Positions 9,987 to 22,262 of a DNA stretch of 64,000 nucleotides are shown here, piece by piece. Each line of letters starts with the position of its first letter. The first letter of the stretch is position 1. The translations under genes and the position numbers were made by a program. This DNA is from Hydra vulgaris (Eukaryota > Cnidaria > Hydrozoa > Anthoathecata > Hydridae). Below the pieces are notes generated by a model. It worked only from the letters and a program-made list of their open reading frames with translations, was not told where the DNA came from and ran no database searches. The stretch spans positions 33,602,501-33,666,500 of the forward strand of contig NC_088929.1 of the NCBI RefSeq assembly GCF_038396675.1, written 5' to 3'.

Positions 9987-12345
9987 TTATTTGTAAAACT
10001 TTGGCTGATACAGTAAAACAAGGGACATTGCTGAATGACAAGTCAAGCGAGAATGAATTTTAGTTGATTTACCTAGAGATAATAGCTCTTTTGAGCAGTG
10101 ACCATGATAGTATTTGTAAAAAAGTAAAAGAGATGCAATCATACAATGATGGGAAAGCGGTTCAAGCTCTGCAAATAGATCTGGTCCAACTATGTTTACA
10201 ATGCGTTTTTTACCTTGTCTAGAAGAGAAGAACCAGCCCAAATATGACAACAGTATTCCATACCGGGACAAATAAGAGATTTGTAAAGAATAGAATAAGG
10301 AAGATCATTAATGTAGATAAGAAACAAAACAGGACCAAAGATAGAACCTTGAGGTACCACAGAAGTTACTGGAAATAAAGAAACTGGCCTTTAAAGATGA
10401 CTTAAATGAAGCAGCTAGAAAGAAACAATTTGAGAACCTCAAAAATTTTCACAGGCACACCATATAAAACATGCTTATGGAGAAGACCAGCATGCCACAC
10501 TTTGTCAAAAGCTTTAGATATGCCTATTTAGATTTATCTAATGCATGATAAAATCTTTCAGTCACAGCAGTTAGCAAGTCTGCAGTAGAGCGAGAGGATT
10601 GAAAACTGTATTGATTGTCTAACAGTATGTTATTTGAATCAAGATGGGATGTGATAATTTTGTTGATTAAAGACTCAAAGACCATGCTAATTACAGAAAG
10701 AAGACTGATCAGACAAAAATTTGAGAGGTCAGAATTTTCACTGGAGTTCTTGAAAATTGGAACAGAAATCACTTTCCAGTAGACAGGAAAACAAGACTCA
10801 GTCAAGCACTTATTAAATAGTTTAGAGAGAACTGAAGAGAGTTCTGGACAACTATTTTGTAAGACTGTGATAGAAATGTTGTCTGGACCACAGGTCGTAG
10901 AAGAGTTTAATTGAGATGAATTTGAAGAAAAGTATTTTGCAAATAGATCTGTCTTAACATTGGGAGAGGTAATAAGATCAGTCCCATAAAAAAGAGATGG
11001 AATTTTAGACCTACCCTTGTTAAAGATGCTGTTGAAGATTTTCCGAAAGTCTCTAGAGCCTAACTTCTGAGATAAGAAATGAGACTTGTTTTTTTGAAAA
11101 AGATGAAAAAAAAGATTACAATTAGAATTAGCAGCTGCACAAAAAGGTGAAATTCATGGAATAGAATGAAGCTGGACTTGGAAAAGATAAGAAGAAATGA
11201 AAGCATCCATTCCTGCCTGAATCCAGAAGGTTATGTAGGAGGCGCATTTTTTAGTTGAGAGAGAAAAGACATCAGCCCAAGGACAGTCACAAAGAAAATC
11301 ACGCAAAGAATCCCAGTCAACTTTAGGGTAATAGTAAGTAGTGAGATGATAGGGTGAGTCTGAAAAGGAAGTACAAGATGAAGGATTTAAAGTGATCATT
11401 GCATGGTCAGAACTACTTAAGGGAGAAAAAGGAGATATTGAACACAAGCTAGGATCAGAGACAAGACATAAACCAAGGAGTGAAGGTAAATGATTAGAAT
11501 TAGCTGAAAAACAAGTCACAAAGTTAACTATCTGAGCAAGAGATTGAAAAATGCAGAAGTTATAGGCTTTAGTGCCAGCAGGGTCAGTGGCATTAGAGCC
11601 AAGCCAATCATTGTGATGATATTGGCAGAGGGGTAAAGAGAGAGGGCATGGTCAATTTGATCAGAAATCACATCTAAAAGTGCAGTCTTGAGAAGAAGGA
11701 AAACAATAAAGAACAAAAAGAATAGGTGATAGAGTGAAAAGATGCTAAGCGGAAGCAAATACAAGAATGGTCAAAGGATTCGAAACTGATTTCACGACAT
11801 ATAAGTGAATTGATATGTACGTATAGCCCCGAGCCAAGCATTTGACTATTGAAGTCTTTGCAAATCAAAAAATAGTACCCATCAAAAATAAAGTCTGAAG
11901 AAGGAATAGCTAAATTTAAAAAAGTCTCACTAAGAGCAAGCAAGTCTGGTGAATTTTGCAAGAGGTGAGACTCAACTGATGAAAGGTTGCTTCACAAACC
12001 AAGAATATTTATAAAAGATAGATTAAAACAGTTAGGTTATGGGGATAGTTTTTTATGTTTAATACTTTGGGTTAATTTTGGTTAATATTTTGGCTTAATG
12101 GGTTAATCCTGTTAATTAACCATTAACAATGTGGCATCAAGAATGTGCACTAAAAGCATTAACCATTCATGCGCAACATGGCACTTTTATTACTCTGATA
12201 TTTTGCAGCTGTTGATAGAATCAGCTCTCTGAAAGCTACCACAGAGTTCAAGAAACCTTAATATAAGCTGGCCTTATAACCATTTAACTGAGTTTTAGAG
12301 CTGTACCCTCATTAGGAGATAACAGAAGTTCCTGGATGGCACATA
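9987..12345 (-). pseudogene. LINE copy A (APE endonuclease plus RT), decayed
   Basis: Non-LTR retrotransposon on the minus strand, same family as the plus-strand copy at 58880-62592. The 5' untranslated part (12000-12345) matches copy B around 59310-59460. The endonuclease starts with SPDLLALSETFLN (11961-11674), and the SDH motif appears as LSSSDHAMITL (about 11400). The RT gives FESLINKIITSHLDSNNILL and QSSRSTADLL (10805-10524), then [20 protein letters not shown] (near 10330). Directly after that block the sequence jumps to [19 protein letters not shown], so the segment with the catalytic FADD motif is deleted near 10280. The C-terminus ends around STKIHSRLTCHS, and the 3' end seen in copy B is missing. 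Multiple frameshifts. CR1/Jockey-type group; exact clade not determined. Confidence 0.88.
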
Positions 12346-12657
12346 TGGTTATTGTCCTTTTGAAAACCTTTTTTTTCTATACTAAGTTGTATTGAATTTA
12401 ATAAGAATTGACAAAGTCATGACATTTTAAACTAAACAAAACTCAAAACTTAATCTTTAAATCAATATAATGAAACTCAGTACTTACAACATCTTAAGAT
12501 TTTGTAGAGTTGTTTGATTTTTCACCCTTAAAATACAGTGGCAACACTTTCCAAAGATATATAATATAAAACCTTCTTAATATAATCTTGTCATTAAAGC
12601 TAGCCAAGTGATTTTAAACTTTATTTAAAAACCACTTTGTATTAAAAATGCAATACT
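12346..12657. other. No gene seen
   Basis: AT-rich sequence between LINE copy A and a MITE fragment; nothing recognised on either strand. Confidence 0.45.
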
Positions 12658-12760
12658 ATCAGGGGCTATTCTATGAAAATAATTTGGGCGGCAGAACCCC
12701 CTGTGTTGGTGCAGCCGTATGGAGATTTTGCAGAAACATTGCTGTATGTAGACATTTTTT
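12658..12760. mobile_element. Fragment of a GGGCTATTCTA MITE
   Basis: Begins CAGGGGCTATTCTATGAAAA and matches the first 50 bp or so, and parts of the middle, of the complete 145-bp element at 14592-14736. Its own right end was not found, so it is truncated or belongs to a longer relative. Confidence 0.55.
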
Positions 12761-13143
12761 CGTGAAAAAAACAATATTTGCTGTAGAGTAAAAAAAAAAG
12801 GAAAAAAAAATAACCCCTGACTAAACCCTTCTTCTTTTCATCAAAAGAAGTGTATGCCGTACAGCCTATAGTATATTTAGCTTAGTTTAAACAAACAAAA
12901 AAATACAACAAAAGATATACATACATATACTTTTACACCATAATTTTGCGGAAGTTCATCATAAGAAATGTTTGGTACTTCAATTTGTAAATTTTCAAAA
13001 TCCATTCTATTATTATACTTTTACTTTTGACTCTGTAACAAAATTTATTTTGTTTTAAACCATTATAACCATAAGCCTTTAATGCAAATACATACCTAAA
13101 AACTATATAAAAATATGTTTTAAATATAAATATTATTAATAAT

Positions 13144-13204
13144 TAGTGGTAGTGGTAGACCACTTGCTTCATAAGCAAGAAGTTCCAAGTTCAATCCCCG
13201 CCAC
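13144..13204 (+). other. tRNA-Met-like sequence, probable SINE head
   Basis: An intact 5-bp anticodon stem (CTTGC at 13163-13167 with GCAAG at 13175-13179) closes a 7-nt loop TTCATAA with anticodon CAT. A box-A-like GTGGTAGACCACTTG precedes it, and a TTCAATC T-loop follows at the right distance. The T-stem does not pair and the acceptor stem is only partial, so this is not a functional tRNA. The following GGTAGTACCACACCC...GCAGCAGCTTTG section looks like the body of a tRNA-derived SINE. This is an inference from structure. Confidence 0.5.
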
Positions 13205-14020
13205 ATTTCTGGTAGTACCACACCCAACTTGTTTCTCTATGCAGCAGCTTTGTTTGTCAAGGTTTGTGTTTTGGACTTACAGAGTTGAGAAAGTAACCAT
13301 AACTAAAGTCAACTTCTAGAACAAATTCTCAAGCGTTAAAATGAATTAGAGGTAAATTAAATGTACAAAACATATAATATTTGAATATTTTGCTCATTAT
13401 ATTGGAACAGATTTTAACAATCGTAGCGGGTCTTGATTCACAAATCGAATCATGAATCAGTAGTATAAGAAAGTCCAAGTTTAAGCTTCTTTTTTTAAAA
13501 AAAAGCTTTACTTAAAAAAATATTTTTTGCCCAGATTATTTTTTCAGTGGTTGTTTGGAAGCAGTATTACAATTACTTTCGATAACAATTACTTTACTTT
13601 GGCTGAGATAAATAAAAACATTTTGGTAGCATCTTAGCATTGGATATCTAAAAAAACAACATTACTCACAAAATAAATAGTGATTCAAAAAACTTGAATC
13701 TTTTTTTTCTAATCGAATTTTGAATCGAAGCAACACTTGATTTAAAAATTGCAAGGCCCTAATATATATATTTCTTATTAAGTTATTTTTAGGTTTGTTT
13801 TGCTTGAATCATTCCATTTGATTTAAACATGAAAGATTTATCCAATGTAATTTAAAACTCAAATATGCTTTAAAAAGATAACTAACTAACATCATAAAAA
13901 TACTATCTAGATAAGTTTATAGTATGACTTTATTCATTTTTTAACTAAAACTTACAAATCTTGTCTTATTTTACTTAAACTTACAAATAGTGTGATTATT
14001 AGGTAAAATTTCAGGGCCAT
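13205..14020. other. No gene; repeated GATTC-rich segment
   Basis: Possible SINE body to about 13320. At 13430-13760 short motifs with GATTCA/TGAATC recur in both orientations (CTTGATTCACAAATCGAATC, TTGAATC, CGAATTTTGAATCGAAG). No coding signal. Confidence 0.35.
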
Positions 14021-14024
14021 TTTT

Positions 14025-14960
14025 TCAGTACCAATTCATTGTTGCTTTAGAATAGTTGGCTAAATCAGGCCAAAACTTTGCAGGAACATTATGAGAATTT
14101 AAAAAAGGTAAAAGACATTTTTCCAGGCACTCCTTCTTGTAGAGTTTAACGTTACAAATGGCTTTCATTTTTTTACCACAACTACAAATTGCTTGCCATA
14201 TCGTACGCTTCCTGCCAAACTTATCCAGCTTTTTATGTTTATATTTATTGCTGACAGCTCCACACATAATGTCAGCATAAAACCTGCAACAAGGTATTTG
14301 TCTAAAGTCTAATTTGACATAACCTTCATCATCAAGAATTAGGCAGCCATCGAACTTTGGCATAATGTTGCCATAAAGTTTTCTGTATGGTTTGGATACT
14401 TTATCTTGTGATAAGAGTTCTTTTGTATATTTTATCGTGCGATAAGATTTTCTTGTTGTACAGTTTTCAGCATGGTTTGGATATTTTATTTTGCGATAAG
14501 AGTAAATACTGTAAAAATTCTTGACTTTTTGCACAAAAGAACTTGGTGTATTGTATTAATTCGCTCTTTCATAGTCAGATAGTCCAGGAATGGGCTATTC
14601 TAGGAAAATAATTTTGGTGGCAGTACCCCCCCCCTGCTGATCCTTTTCTGTAAGGAAATTTGCTGTATTTGGGCAGTGCCTTAAATGGTGCCCAAATACG
14701 GTCGGCACTGTCAAATACAGTCTAGAATAGCTCCTGCCAGGATTCTGCAAGTGTGAATGACAAATTTTTATAGACAACATTTTATTCAACCCCTCCTTTC
14801 TTTCGGATCCTGACTCACGATAAAAATTTATTGTAACGTTTGAGAACCTGAGAAACAGTTGACTGACTGACTTTGGCTAGTTTAAAAAATTGTTCTAGAT
14901 GATGATCCCATAGTTTCTAAGTAATTCTTTTGACATCATTTTTTAATAATACTCTTTAAG
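14025..14960 (-). pseudogene. Mariner-like (DDE) transposase, broken and interrupted
   Basis: Transposase of a Tc1/mariner-related group. The N-terminal HTH (about 14930-14850) reads KVSQSTVSQVLKRYN. After a 145-bp MITE insertion (14592-14736) the protein resumes with NPGLSDYERA. The catalytic part gives KFDGCLILDDEGYVKLDF (first Asp) and then GRKRTIWQAI, LLPFLNSHNVPAKF and FWPDLA (second Asp). After ATMNWY it meets a stop, so the C-terminal third with the last catalytic residue is missing or scrambled. A 30-residue region with SYRTIKYPNHAENC appears expanded by an internal duplication (RKIKYPNHAEN, RTIKYTKELL). No terminal repeats of this element were found. Confidence 0.72.
14592..14736. 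mobile_element. hAT-like MITE, 145 bp, with 8-bp target duplication
   Basis: The left end GGGCTATTCTAG is mirrored by CTAGAATAGCTCCTG at the right. The flanks CCAGGAAT (14584-14591) and CCAGGATT (14737-14744) agree in 7 of 8 bases, the length expected for a hAT target duplication. Removing the element restores the transposase reading NPGLSDYER across the junction. A GC-rich inverted segment (TGGTGCCCAAATACGG and relatives) sits in the middle. Confidence 0.75.
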
Positions 14961-15878
14961 GAAAATGTTTGCTTATTTTTTTGAGAAAAAGTTTCATACA
15001 ATCATCAGATGTTATTAGTTAGTTGATAACTAGTTTTCACTATAAAAATATACTGAGTACTTACTAGAAGGTAAGGTATAAACATTCTCAAATGGAAATA
15101 ATGACTTCATACTGAAATAACCATAGACTGGGACTTCAGTATAAACATCAACTGAAAGTTTGGGCAGACAGTATTTAGATATATAAAAGACATTAATTAT
15201 AGCCTTGAAGAAAAGAATAATTTTTTTTTCATAAAAAAATTGTCAAGATTAAAGTGAGCATTTAAAAAAAAAAAAAAGGTTTGCATAATATTATTATGCG
15301 AACATTTTTTTCTTAAATAATATTTATACATTTATACTTCATAATAATTTAAAAACTATATATTTCTAAATTTAAAATATGTTCTAGTAAATTGTTTTAA
15401 CTTTTAAATAAATATAAACATTTTGACCTATAAACGTAACTTATTTTTGTAATGTAAAACTTTTTTCATTATGTAAAGCAATAGAAACAAGTAAAGTAAA
15501 AAGTATCAACAAATCAAAATAAGTTAAAAAATTAAGTGTTAAAACATTTATCTAAAACAAAAAATAAATTAAATAAAATAAAAAACTGTTAACACAAGAA
15601 AATACTACTTGACATAGAGTATAAAGACTTTTCATTTTTTCATCCCAAAATATCTAAAAACTATTATACAAATCGATGCATCAATAAACTATATAACTAA
15701 ATGAATAAAAAAGAAAATTTTTCTGTATTTTTTTTCTTTTTAAACCTTATTTAAAATTTTTAGAACAAACGGTCTTAAATTGTTGAAAGTATTCTAAAAT
15801 TGTTGAAAGTATTCTAAAATGCTAACCATAATTTGTTATCTCTTGATATGTAATCATGCCAACAATACCATGTTAACT
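14961..15878. other. No gene seen
   Basis: AT-rich, with a small palindrome at about 15284-15300 (GCATAATATTATTATGC) and a direct repeat of TTGTTGAAAGTATTCTAAAA near 15780-15818. No coding region was recognised. Confidence 0.45.
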
Positions 15879-16133
<255 letters not shown>

Positions 16134-16200
16134 TGAAACACCTATTATTTCTGTTGTAACCTGTTATCTCTTAAATGTATACATATATATAAAATAAGAT

Positions 16201-19200
16201 TTAACGACGCTTGTTACTATTGAACTTTGAGGAAGCACTTTTTGAATTAGTTGTGGGTTTAGACTTGGCATAAACTTCTTTTTTACTTTTTTCCCTCTCT
16301 TTTTTTTCCATAATAATTTTTTTCAGTCTTTTTTTGAGTTCTTCCTCTTCATCATCAAGCTCATGAATCCTCTTTTTTTTTAATTGTTCTTCTTTTGCTT
16401 TCTCTTCATCAAGTTTACGTTGCTTCTCTTCAATTTGTTTTCTTAATAAAATTTCAGCTTGTCTTCGAGCTTCTGCAATCTCTTCCTCTTGCTTTCGCTT
16501 AGCAATTCGTTTTAATAACTCAATTACTAAAATAGTTGCTTCTTCTTTCTGCTGCTTTTTCATACTTTCAGTCAAGTCTGCTATTTTTTTCTCTCTTTCC
16601 ATTTTTTGTTTAATAACTAATCTCTTTTGCTCCCTTTTCTTTTTACGTTTTTCTTCTCGCATCAGTCTTCTTTGCTCTTTTAACTTTAATGCATCTTGTA
16701 CTTCTGCAAGTTCTAAAAGTTCTCTTCTTCTTTTTTCTAATATTTCTATTTCATGCTTTCTAGACTGTTCTTCATGTTCTTTTTTTCGTTTCTCTTCCTC
16801 CTCAGCATCAGACCTTATTAACCTATCACGACGCCTATCTCTTCTTTTAATATTTTTTTCACTTAAATGTTGAGTTTTATCGAAATCCACCTAAAAATAA
16901 AATAGTAATATAACAATTATAAAACAGTAACATAAAGATTACTAGTTAAACAGTTACATTTTTTTTTATTCTTAAATATATTTTTTTATTTGGAAGAATT
17001 TAAAAAAATATATAAGCTTAATATTTATTTGATTACTATACTGAAACAAAAAAAAATAATAAAAAACAGAAACTTGATCATTAGAAATTAATTTTCGTTG
17101 TTAGTATGTCACTTTTGTTCAATGTCTATGAATATTCCTTATTGTTTTATATAGTAAGGTTAGGTGATTGTTAAGCAAAATTTTAATTAGTTTAGCATTT
17201 AAAACCTATTTTAAAAAAACAACTGTTATGAAAACTTTGATGAGTTAAGTTGTTGAAAAAACGTATAGATTTTTAATATTTAGAATAAAAGTCTTAATTT
17301 CTAATAATATGCACATTAAACCTTTTGAATGTGCATATTATAAGAATATTTGTATTACTATAGAACATTATTACTTTGCTTAAAAAAATATTTTATGCAA
17401 AGCAAATTGACTGTTACGTAGTTTTAAAGATGATTTAATAAAGGTCAACTGAAATATCTGCAATGTTTTCCGAGATTAAAATTGAAAAATACTAAAAAGT
17501 CATTTTTTAATACAAAAAAAAAAGCAGACATTTTAATATAGCAATAAATTAATAATTGAATTATTTACTACAGCTTTCATAGCTTAATTTATAATTAATT
17601 TTTACATCATCATAAAATATTTGCAGCTAATTATAAATGCTGAAACAAATTATATAATCAATTATAAGGATAAAACAAATTTCCTTTATAATATCTTTTT
17701 TAGAAACATTGTTTTAAAGTATCTTATAATATGCAGCAATAAGAATCACATAATAAAGGATAATATGCAAAATTATTGATTCAAAATAAATTTTGGAAGA
17801 AATGCTAAACATTTTTTTAAAGTAAACAAAAAGAATGAAAAAAAATTCAAGTATAATTTTTAAATGTCATACTAACAAATTAGAAACAAAATACATAATA
17901 CTTTTCTTGCAACTTTGCGTTTATAAATAACAACTTACTAGAATAAGTTGCTTGCAAAATAACAAACTTAAAATAAAATATTAAAATTTAAAATATTGTA
18001 TACTTTTTGAAAGTTTTGATTTGAAAGTTATATTTTAGATAATATTATAATATTATCTAAATTACAACTTTCAATATGTTCCCAGGAGTATACAAAAACA
18101 AAGAATGAAAAAAAAAGTTGCTCACTATTTTTAAAAAAGATGTAACTTCTGTCATTTAAAATATATAACAAAAAAGCAAGCATATTTCAATTTTTACAAA
18201 CTTTTTTTTCTCAAATTTGTCACTTCATGCATAAAAATTGTTAAAATAAATTATTTTTAAATATCAAGTACTCTTTTTCTTGAAAATCAATGAAAATACT
18301 ATAACTTTGGTAACTTAAGGATTATGTACAACCCGTCACAAACAATAAAAACAACAATTTGCAAGAATGTTGTGATACATTGATTGTGAAAAATGTATGT
18401 AAACCAATTACAAAAAAAAACATGAATTTTAAAATTAATGAGAAAATTTAACACTAGTATATTCAAGAGTCATCTAAATAAATTGTTTGCTAAAAATCAT
18501 TTTTGATTTCTGCTATTTAACAAATTATAACTATAAGCAGGAATGCGGAGTCCCAAAAAAGGACTCCGGATTTGAAAGTCACAAATAGATTACTTTATGC
18601 TAGGTTTTGGTATCCAGGAGCTCTTAAAATATAAATAAGTTTATGGACTACTAATAGGAAAAGAATTAAGACTTTTAGGTTAGAGGAACAATTGTTTTTT
18701 GAACCTGGAGTCCTTAGGTATAATAGCGGCAAGGACTTTGGGCTTAAAAACAATAAGTTTCAAGTCATTAAATCTCATGAACTTTTTTCCTATAGCAGAT
18801 CAAGTCAACAATCATGTTTAGAGCTTCTGGACACTACAGACTTGGAAAAAGTAGAGATATAAAGCCAGACTCCGCATCCTTGACTAAAAGTTATCAAAGT
18901 TCTTAACTAAAAAAAAGCTTTTTTAAAATTTAAATTGAATAATTTTTATTGATAATTTTTTGATAAAATAACTTTAGAAAACTTGTTTTCAAAATTTTTT
19001 AAGTTAAATTTGTGATTTTGTTATATGTTTTTGTGATGTGTTATAGAGATGATAAACTTGTGATATTGTAATATGTAATTAGTAGGTTAAACTTGTAATG
19101 TTGCAATATTTTGATTGGAATGTATATAGTGACAAACTTATGAAATGGTATTAGAAATTTGGTCAAACTAGTTGTTTTCATGTGAAATAAATTATTGAAT

Positions 19201-22200
19201 CCTAGTTTATATTTTTATTATTTTGTTTTTAGAATATAAATTAAAGATTTATTTTTTTAGTATAATTCAGAAAATATATTGAAAAAATATTTATTTAAAG
19301 CTTAAACCATCGAACTTAGGTGATTTTAGGTATTATTTTTAATAAAATATGCTTGATAGGTTAATTTTAATAATTATGCATAATTTTATGCCCTTCAGGC
19401 CTAAAATATCAAGATATAAAATTACTGCTTGATGAAAAAAATTCAAAAGAATACCTCTATTGGAGCAGTAGCACCTTTTTCTTCCTCAATTAAATACAAG
19501 AGTTTTTTATTTTTAAAAGCCCGCATAGCTTTTGAGAATCCAGCATAATCCATATATTGTATATAACAGTCAAAATAAATACTTGATCCTTTAGAAAATG
19601 TCTTAAACACAGGTTGCTGTGGCATTACAGGTGCAACTACTGAAGTGGAGTTCTCTTTATTTCCCTTTTTGGCTTCTTCAAGCATTTGTATCCTATCTCT
19701 ATAAATATCATTACTAGGTATATCAACTGCACGAACTTCACCAAAAGTTGAAAACACATCTTTTAAAACTAATTCTGAAGGCTTAGTATCATTTTCATTT
19801 TCAACAAAACGTTTTGTGGGCAGATGATTAATATAAATAGTATCTGGACGTTCACCAGGTTTATTTTCATTTGTTTCATTTGATTCTCTAAAAAACTTGT
19901 TCCAATCATTTTTTTTTGGGAATGGAATTTTTTTCCTAGCAGCTCTAACACGAAGTGGTTCAGCAAAATTACCTAGTTTTATAACTTTTCCATCTAATTT
20001 AATAAGAAATTTAGTTAAAGTTGTTTTTGAATCTGCTTCAGCATCAAATGTTAAGAGATCTAATGTTGATTTTTCAACTTTAAGATGTGTAAACTGGTCA
20101 GGTGCAACCATGGCTTTTAAACGTTCCATGATTTCCCAATTTGAAACAGTCACACCTTAAAATAACAGATTTTAATTAAATTTTTTAATTCTTTTTTTAT
20201 TGCTCATATTTTAATAGAAAAAATTTAAGTTTCTATACCAAATAAAAAAAAGTTGTAATCAAAAATTTATATATTAAATAGAATGAAGACCACCTAATAG
20301 CTTTTTTTCCTCTTTTTTTTTCTTTTTTTGTTTCTAGCTTTGTCAAATTAATAACTTTATATAAAATAAAATAAAAAACTATTAATGGAGAACACAAGAT
20401 GGAACCAGAAGAAATTGATTCCTTATCGAAAAACTTAGTATATTGTATACACAAACATAAAAATTAAAATTAAAGGGTATGGTATTCTTTAATTTATATG
20501 ATTAAAGGTTAACTTGCAGAATAACAGTTAATAAGAGAAATGAAAAAAAAACTATAATTAATTTCATTTTGAACCACTGAAATTGTTCTAATTACTTCTT
20601 TTTAATTAAAAACATCACCTTATACCTATATACATTTGAATAACTATACAATATTACCTACATAAACATTTATAATTAAAATTTTTTAGGCCTCAACATA
20701 AAATAGAATAACTTTTCTATAGCACTCAATATTTTTGATAATGTTCAATATTCAATATTTTTGTACAATTAATGAGCCTATTACTTTTAATTTCAATTAT
20801 AATCAATAAACTTGCTTATAAAAAAAGGCTACATTGAAAAGTACCTCTAACTAAGTGTTAAAAATTTTTTTCAAGTCACCTTACAAAATTTAATTTTGCT
20901 TTGCCAACAAATACATATATAGTTGTATTAAGAAACCCAATTTTAATTATTGACAAATTTGACTTAAAATCTGCATTTTGGCATACTACATTATTAAAAA
21001 GTTACATAAAAATTTAAAAGATTTTTTAAAAATTTTGTGCAGGTAAACACGGTTTAAAGTGTTAACAAACACACTATGAAATCCTAACAACACTATAAAA
21101 AAATTATGTAAAAAGTTTTGTAGCTGTAATTGTATTGTGGAAACTGAATAAAAAATGGACATTTAGTAATGAGTATGTGATTTGCAGTTAAAAAAGTTTT
21201 TAACTAGTATTCTTTTATTTATATTTTACAGGAATTTTAGTGTATCTGTGGATTATTATCCAATATCTGTGGATTATTATCCAATATCTGTGGATTATTA
21301 TCCAATATAAGTTTACACAAAATTTGTAAAAGAAGAAATTTTATTTATCAAAGAAAAATGTTTTATTTGTAAAAGAAAAAGCTTTATTTAACATTGTGTA
21401 GTTGGAGTGAGAAAATTATTTTAAAGAACTGAGATAATTAGATGAACGAACTGAAAATAATTATTATTTTTGAAATTTTTATAAAGTTTTGCTTCCTTTA
21501 AGACCCAACATGACGTACATTTAAAAAAACTTTTTTTTCTTCTGTTTAGAGTCTCATTGCAAGTTTCAGACTTGAGGCGGCCCCCCTAAATCTTCTTTAA
21601 TTTTGAAAAAATTCAACAGTGTCTAGTGAGAATCAATGGAAAATTTTAAGAATAGGGACAGATCAATTTTTGAAAGTATGGGACGCTGGATACACCCTAA
21701 TATATATACTATACATTTATATATAAAGTATGTTTTGCAAAACAGCGAAAAATATGTTCCTGTTTTGCAAAGACAGACATATACTATATATTTATATATA
21801 AATTATGAACTCTAGATGTATTCACTTTGAATATAACTATATTTAATGTAATTTTTTCAAACTCGATATTAAAGTAAAAGACTTTCCTATAATTTTCAAG
21901 TTTATTTAATGATTGATAATCAGGCTTATTTTTTAATTTTGAACATAATAAATATTTAGAACTGACTCTAAACTCTTTCCTTCACATAAAAAAGCCGAAA
22001 ATTTACGAAAAATTTAAAAGTAAACGATTATTATAAATATTTTTAAAGTACTAACGATTACATATTGCTATAATGGAATCAACATGTTAATGTTAGTTTA
22101 TATAACAAATTTACCTGGAATTTTTAGTGTAGGCATAGTAACAACTATAACAAGCCTTGAAATAGGTTTTAAATACAAGTTTCTCAAAGAGTGCAACTCT

Positions 22201-22262
22201 GTACATTCTGATAAATCAGCTGCAGAAACAACAGTTACAGCACCACTAGTAATGGAAACCAT
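16201..22262 (-). CDS. AKAP17A: AKAP17A (XE7/SFRS17A) homologue, complete, three exons
   Basis: In vertebrates AKAP17A is a splicing-associated protein of nuclear speckles that anchors protein kinase A. Three exons join in phase: 22115-22262 (ATG at 22262), 19455-20155 and 16201-16890 (TAA at 16201). Donors are CAG/GTAAAT and GAG/GTATTC; acceptors are TTTTAAG and TTTTTAG. The sum of 1539 nt gives 512 codons. Exon 1 carries LHSLRNLYLKPISRL, matching YGLYLKPITKM in human. Exon 2 carries VSNWEIMERLKAM, the motif GERPDTIYINHLP opening an RRM-like domain (about residues 150-283), and FGEVRAVDIP. Exon 3 (284-512) starts with TQHLSEKNIKRR and is a highly charged coiled coil. Residues about 401-415 (ILVIELLKRIAKR) align with the human PKA-binding helix. 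Human is longer (about 695); the disordered C-terminal tail is absent here. Confidence 0.95.
17297..17345. repeat. Hairpin in AKAP17A intron 2
   Basis: TAATATGCACATT on the left faces AATGTGCATATTATAAG on the right with a spacer of about 10 nt. Confidence 0.7.
18018..18078. repeat. Long palindrome in AKAP17A intron 2
   Basis: TTAGATAATATTATAATATTATCTAA is a perfect palindrome core. It is flanked by GAAAGTT on the left and AACTTTC on the right, giving a stem of over 20 bp with a small mismatch. Confidence 0.8.
18540..18879. mobile_element. GGATGCGGAGTC inverted-repeat MITE
   Basis: The left end GGAATGCGGAGTCC and the right end GACTCCGCATCC are inverted copies. GACTCCG also occurs internally just inside the left end, so the terminus can fold on itself. 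About 340 bp, no coding capacity, inside AKAP17A intron 2. No clear target duplication. Confidence 0.6.
20156..22114 (-). other. Intron 1 of the AKAP17A homologue
   Basis: A 1959-bp intron with GTAAAT donor and TTTTAAG acceptor. Apart from the 21-bp tandem repeat at 21243-21305 and a pair of TTTTGCAAA-containing repeats near 21730-21800, nothing recognisable. Confidence 0.85.
21243..21305. repeat. 21-bp tandem repeat, three copies
   Basis: Three exact copies of the unit ATCTGTGGATTATTATCCAA plus T. Confidence 0.95.

Larger units (their letters stand above)
16891..19454 (-). other. Intron 2 of the AKAP17A homologue
   Basis: A 2564-bp intron with GTATTC donor and ATTTTTAG acceptor on the minus strand. 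It contains a MITE (18540-18879) and two hairpins (17297-17345 and 18018-18078), otherwise AT-rich sequence without coding signal. Confidence 0.85.

Noticed and set aside
13144-13204. Functional tRNA-Met gene
   Set aside because: Anticodon arm is intact but T-stem and acceptor stem do not pair, and a SINE-like body follows.
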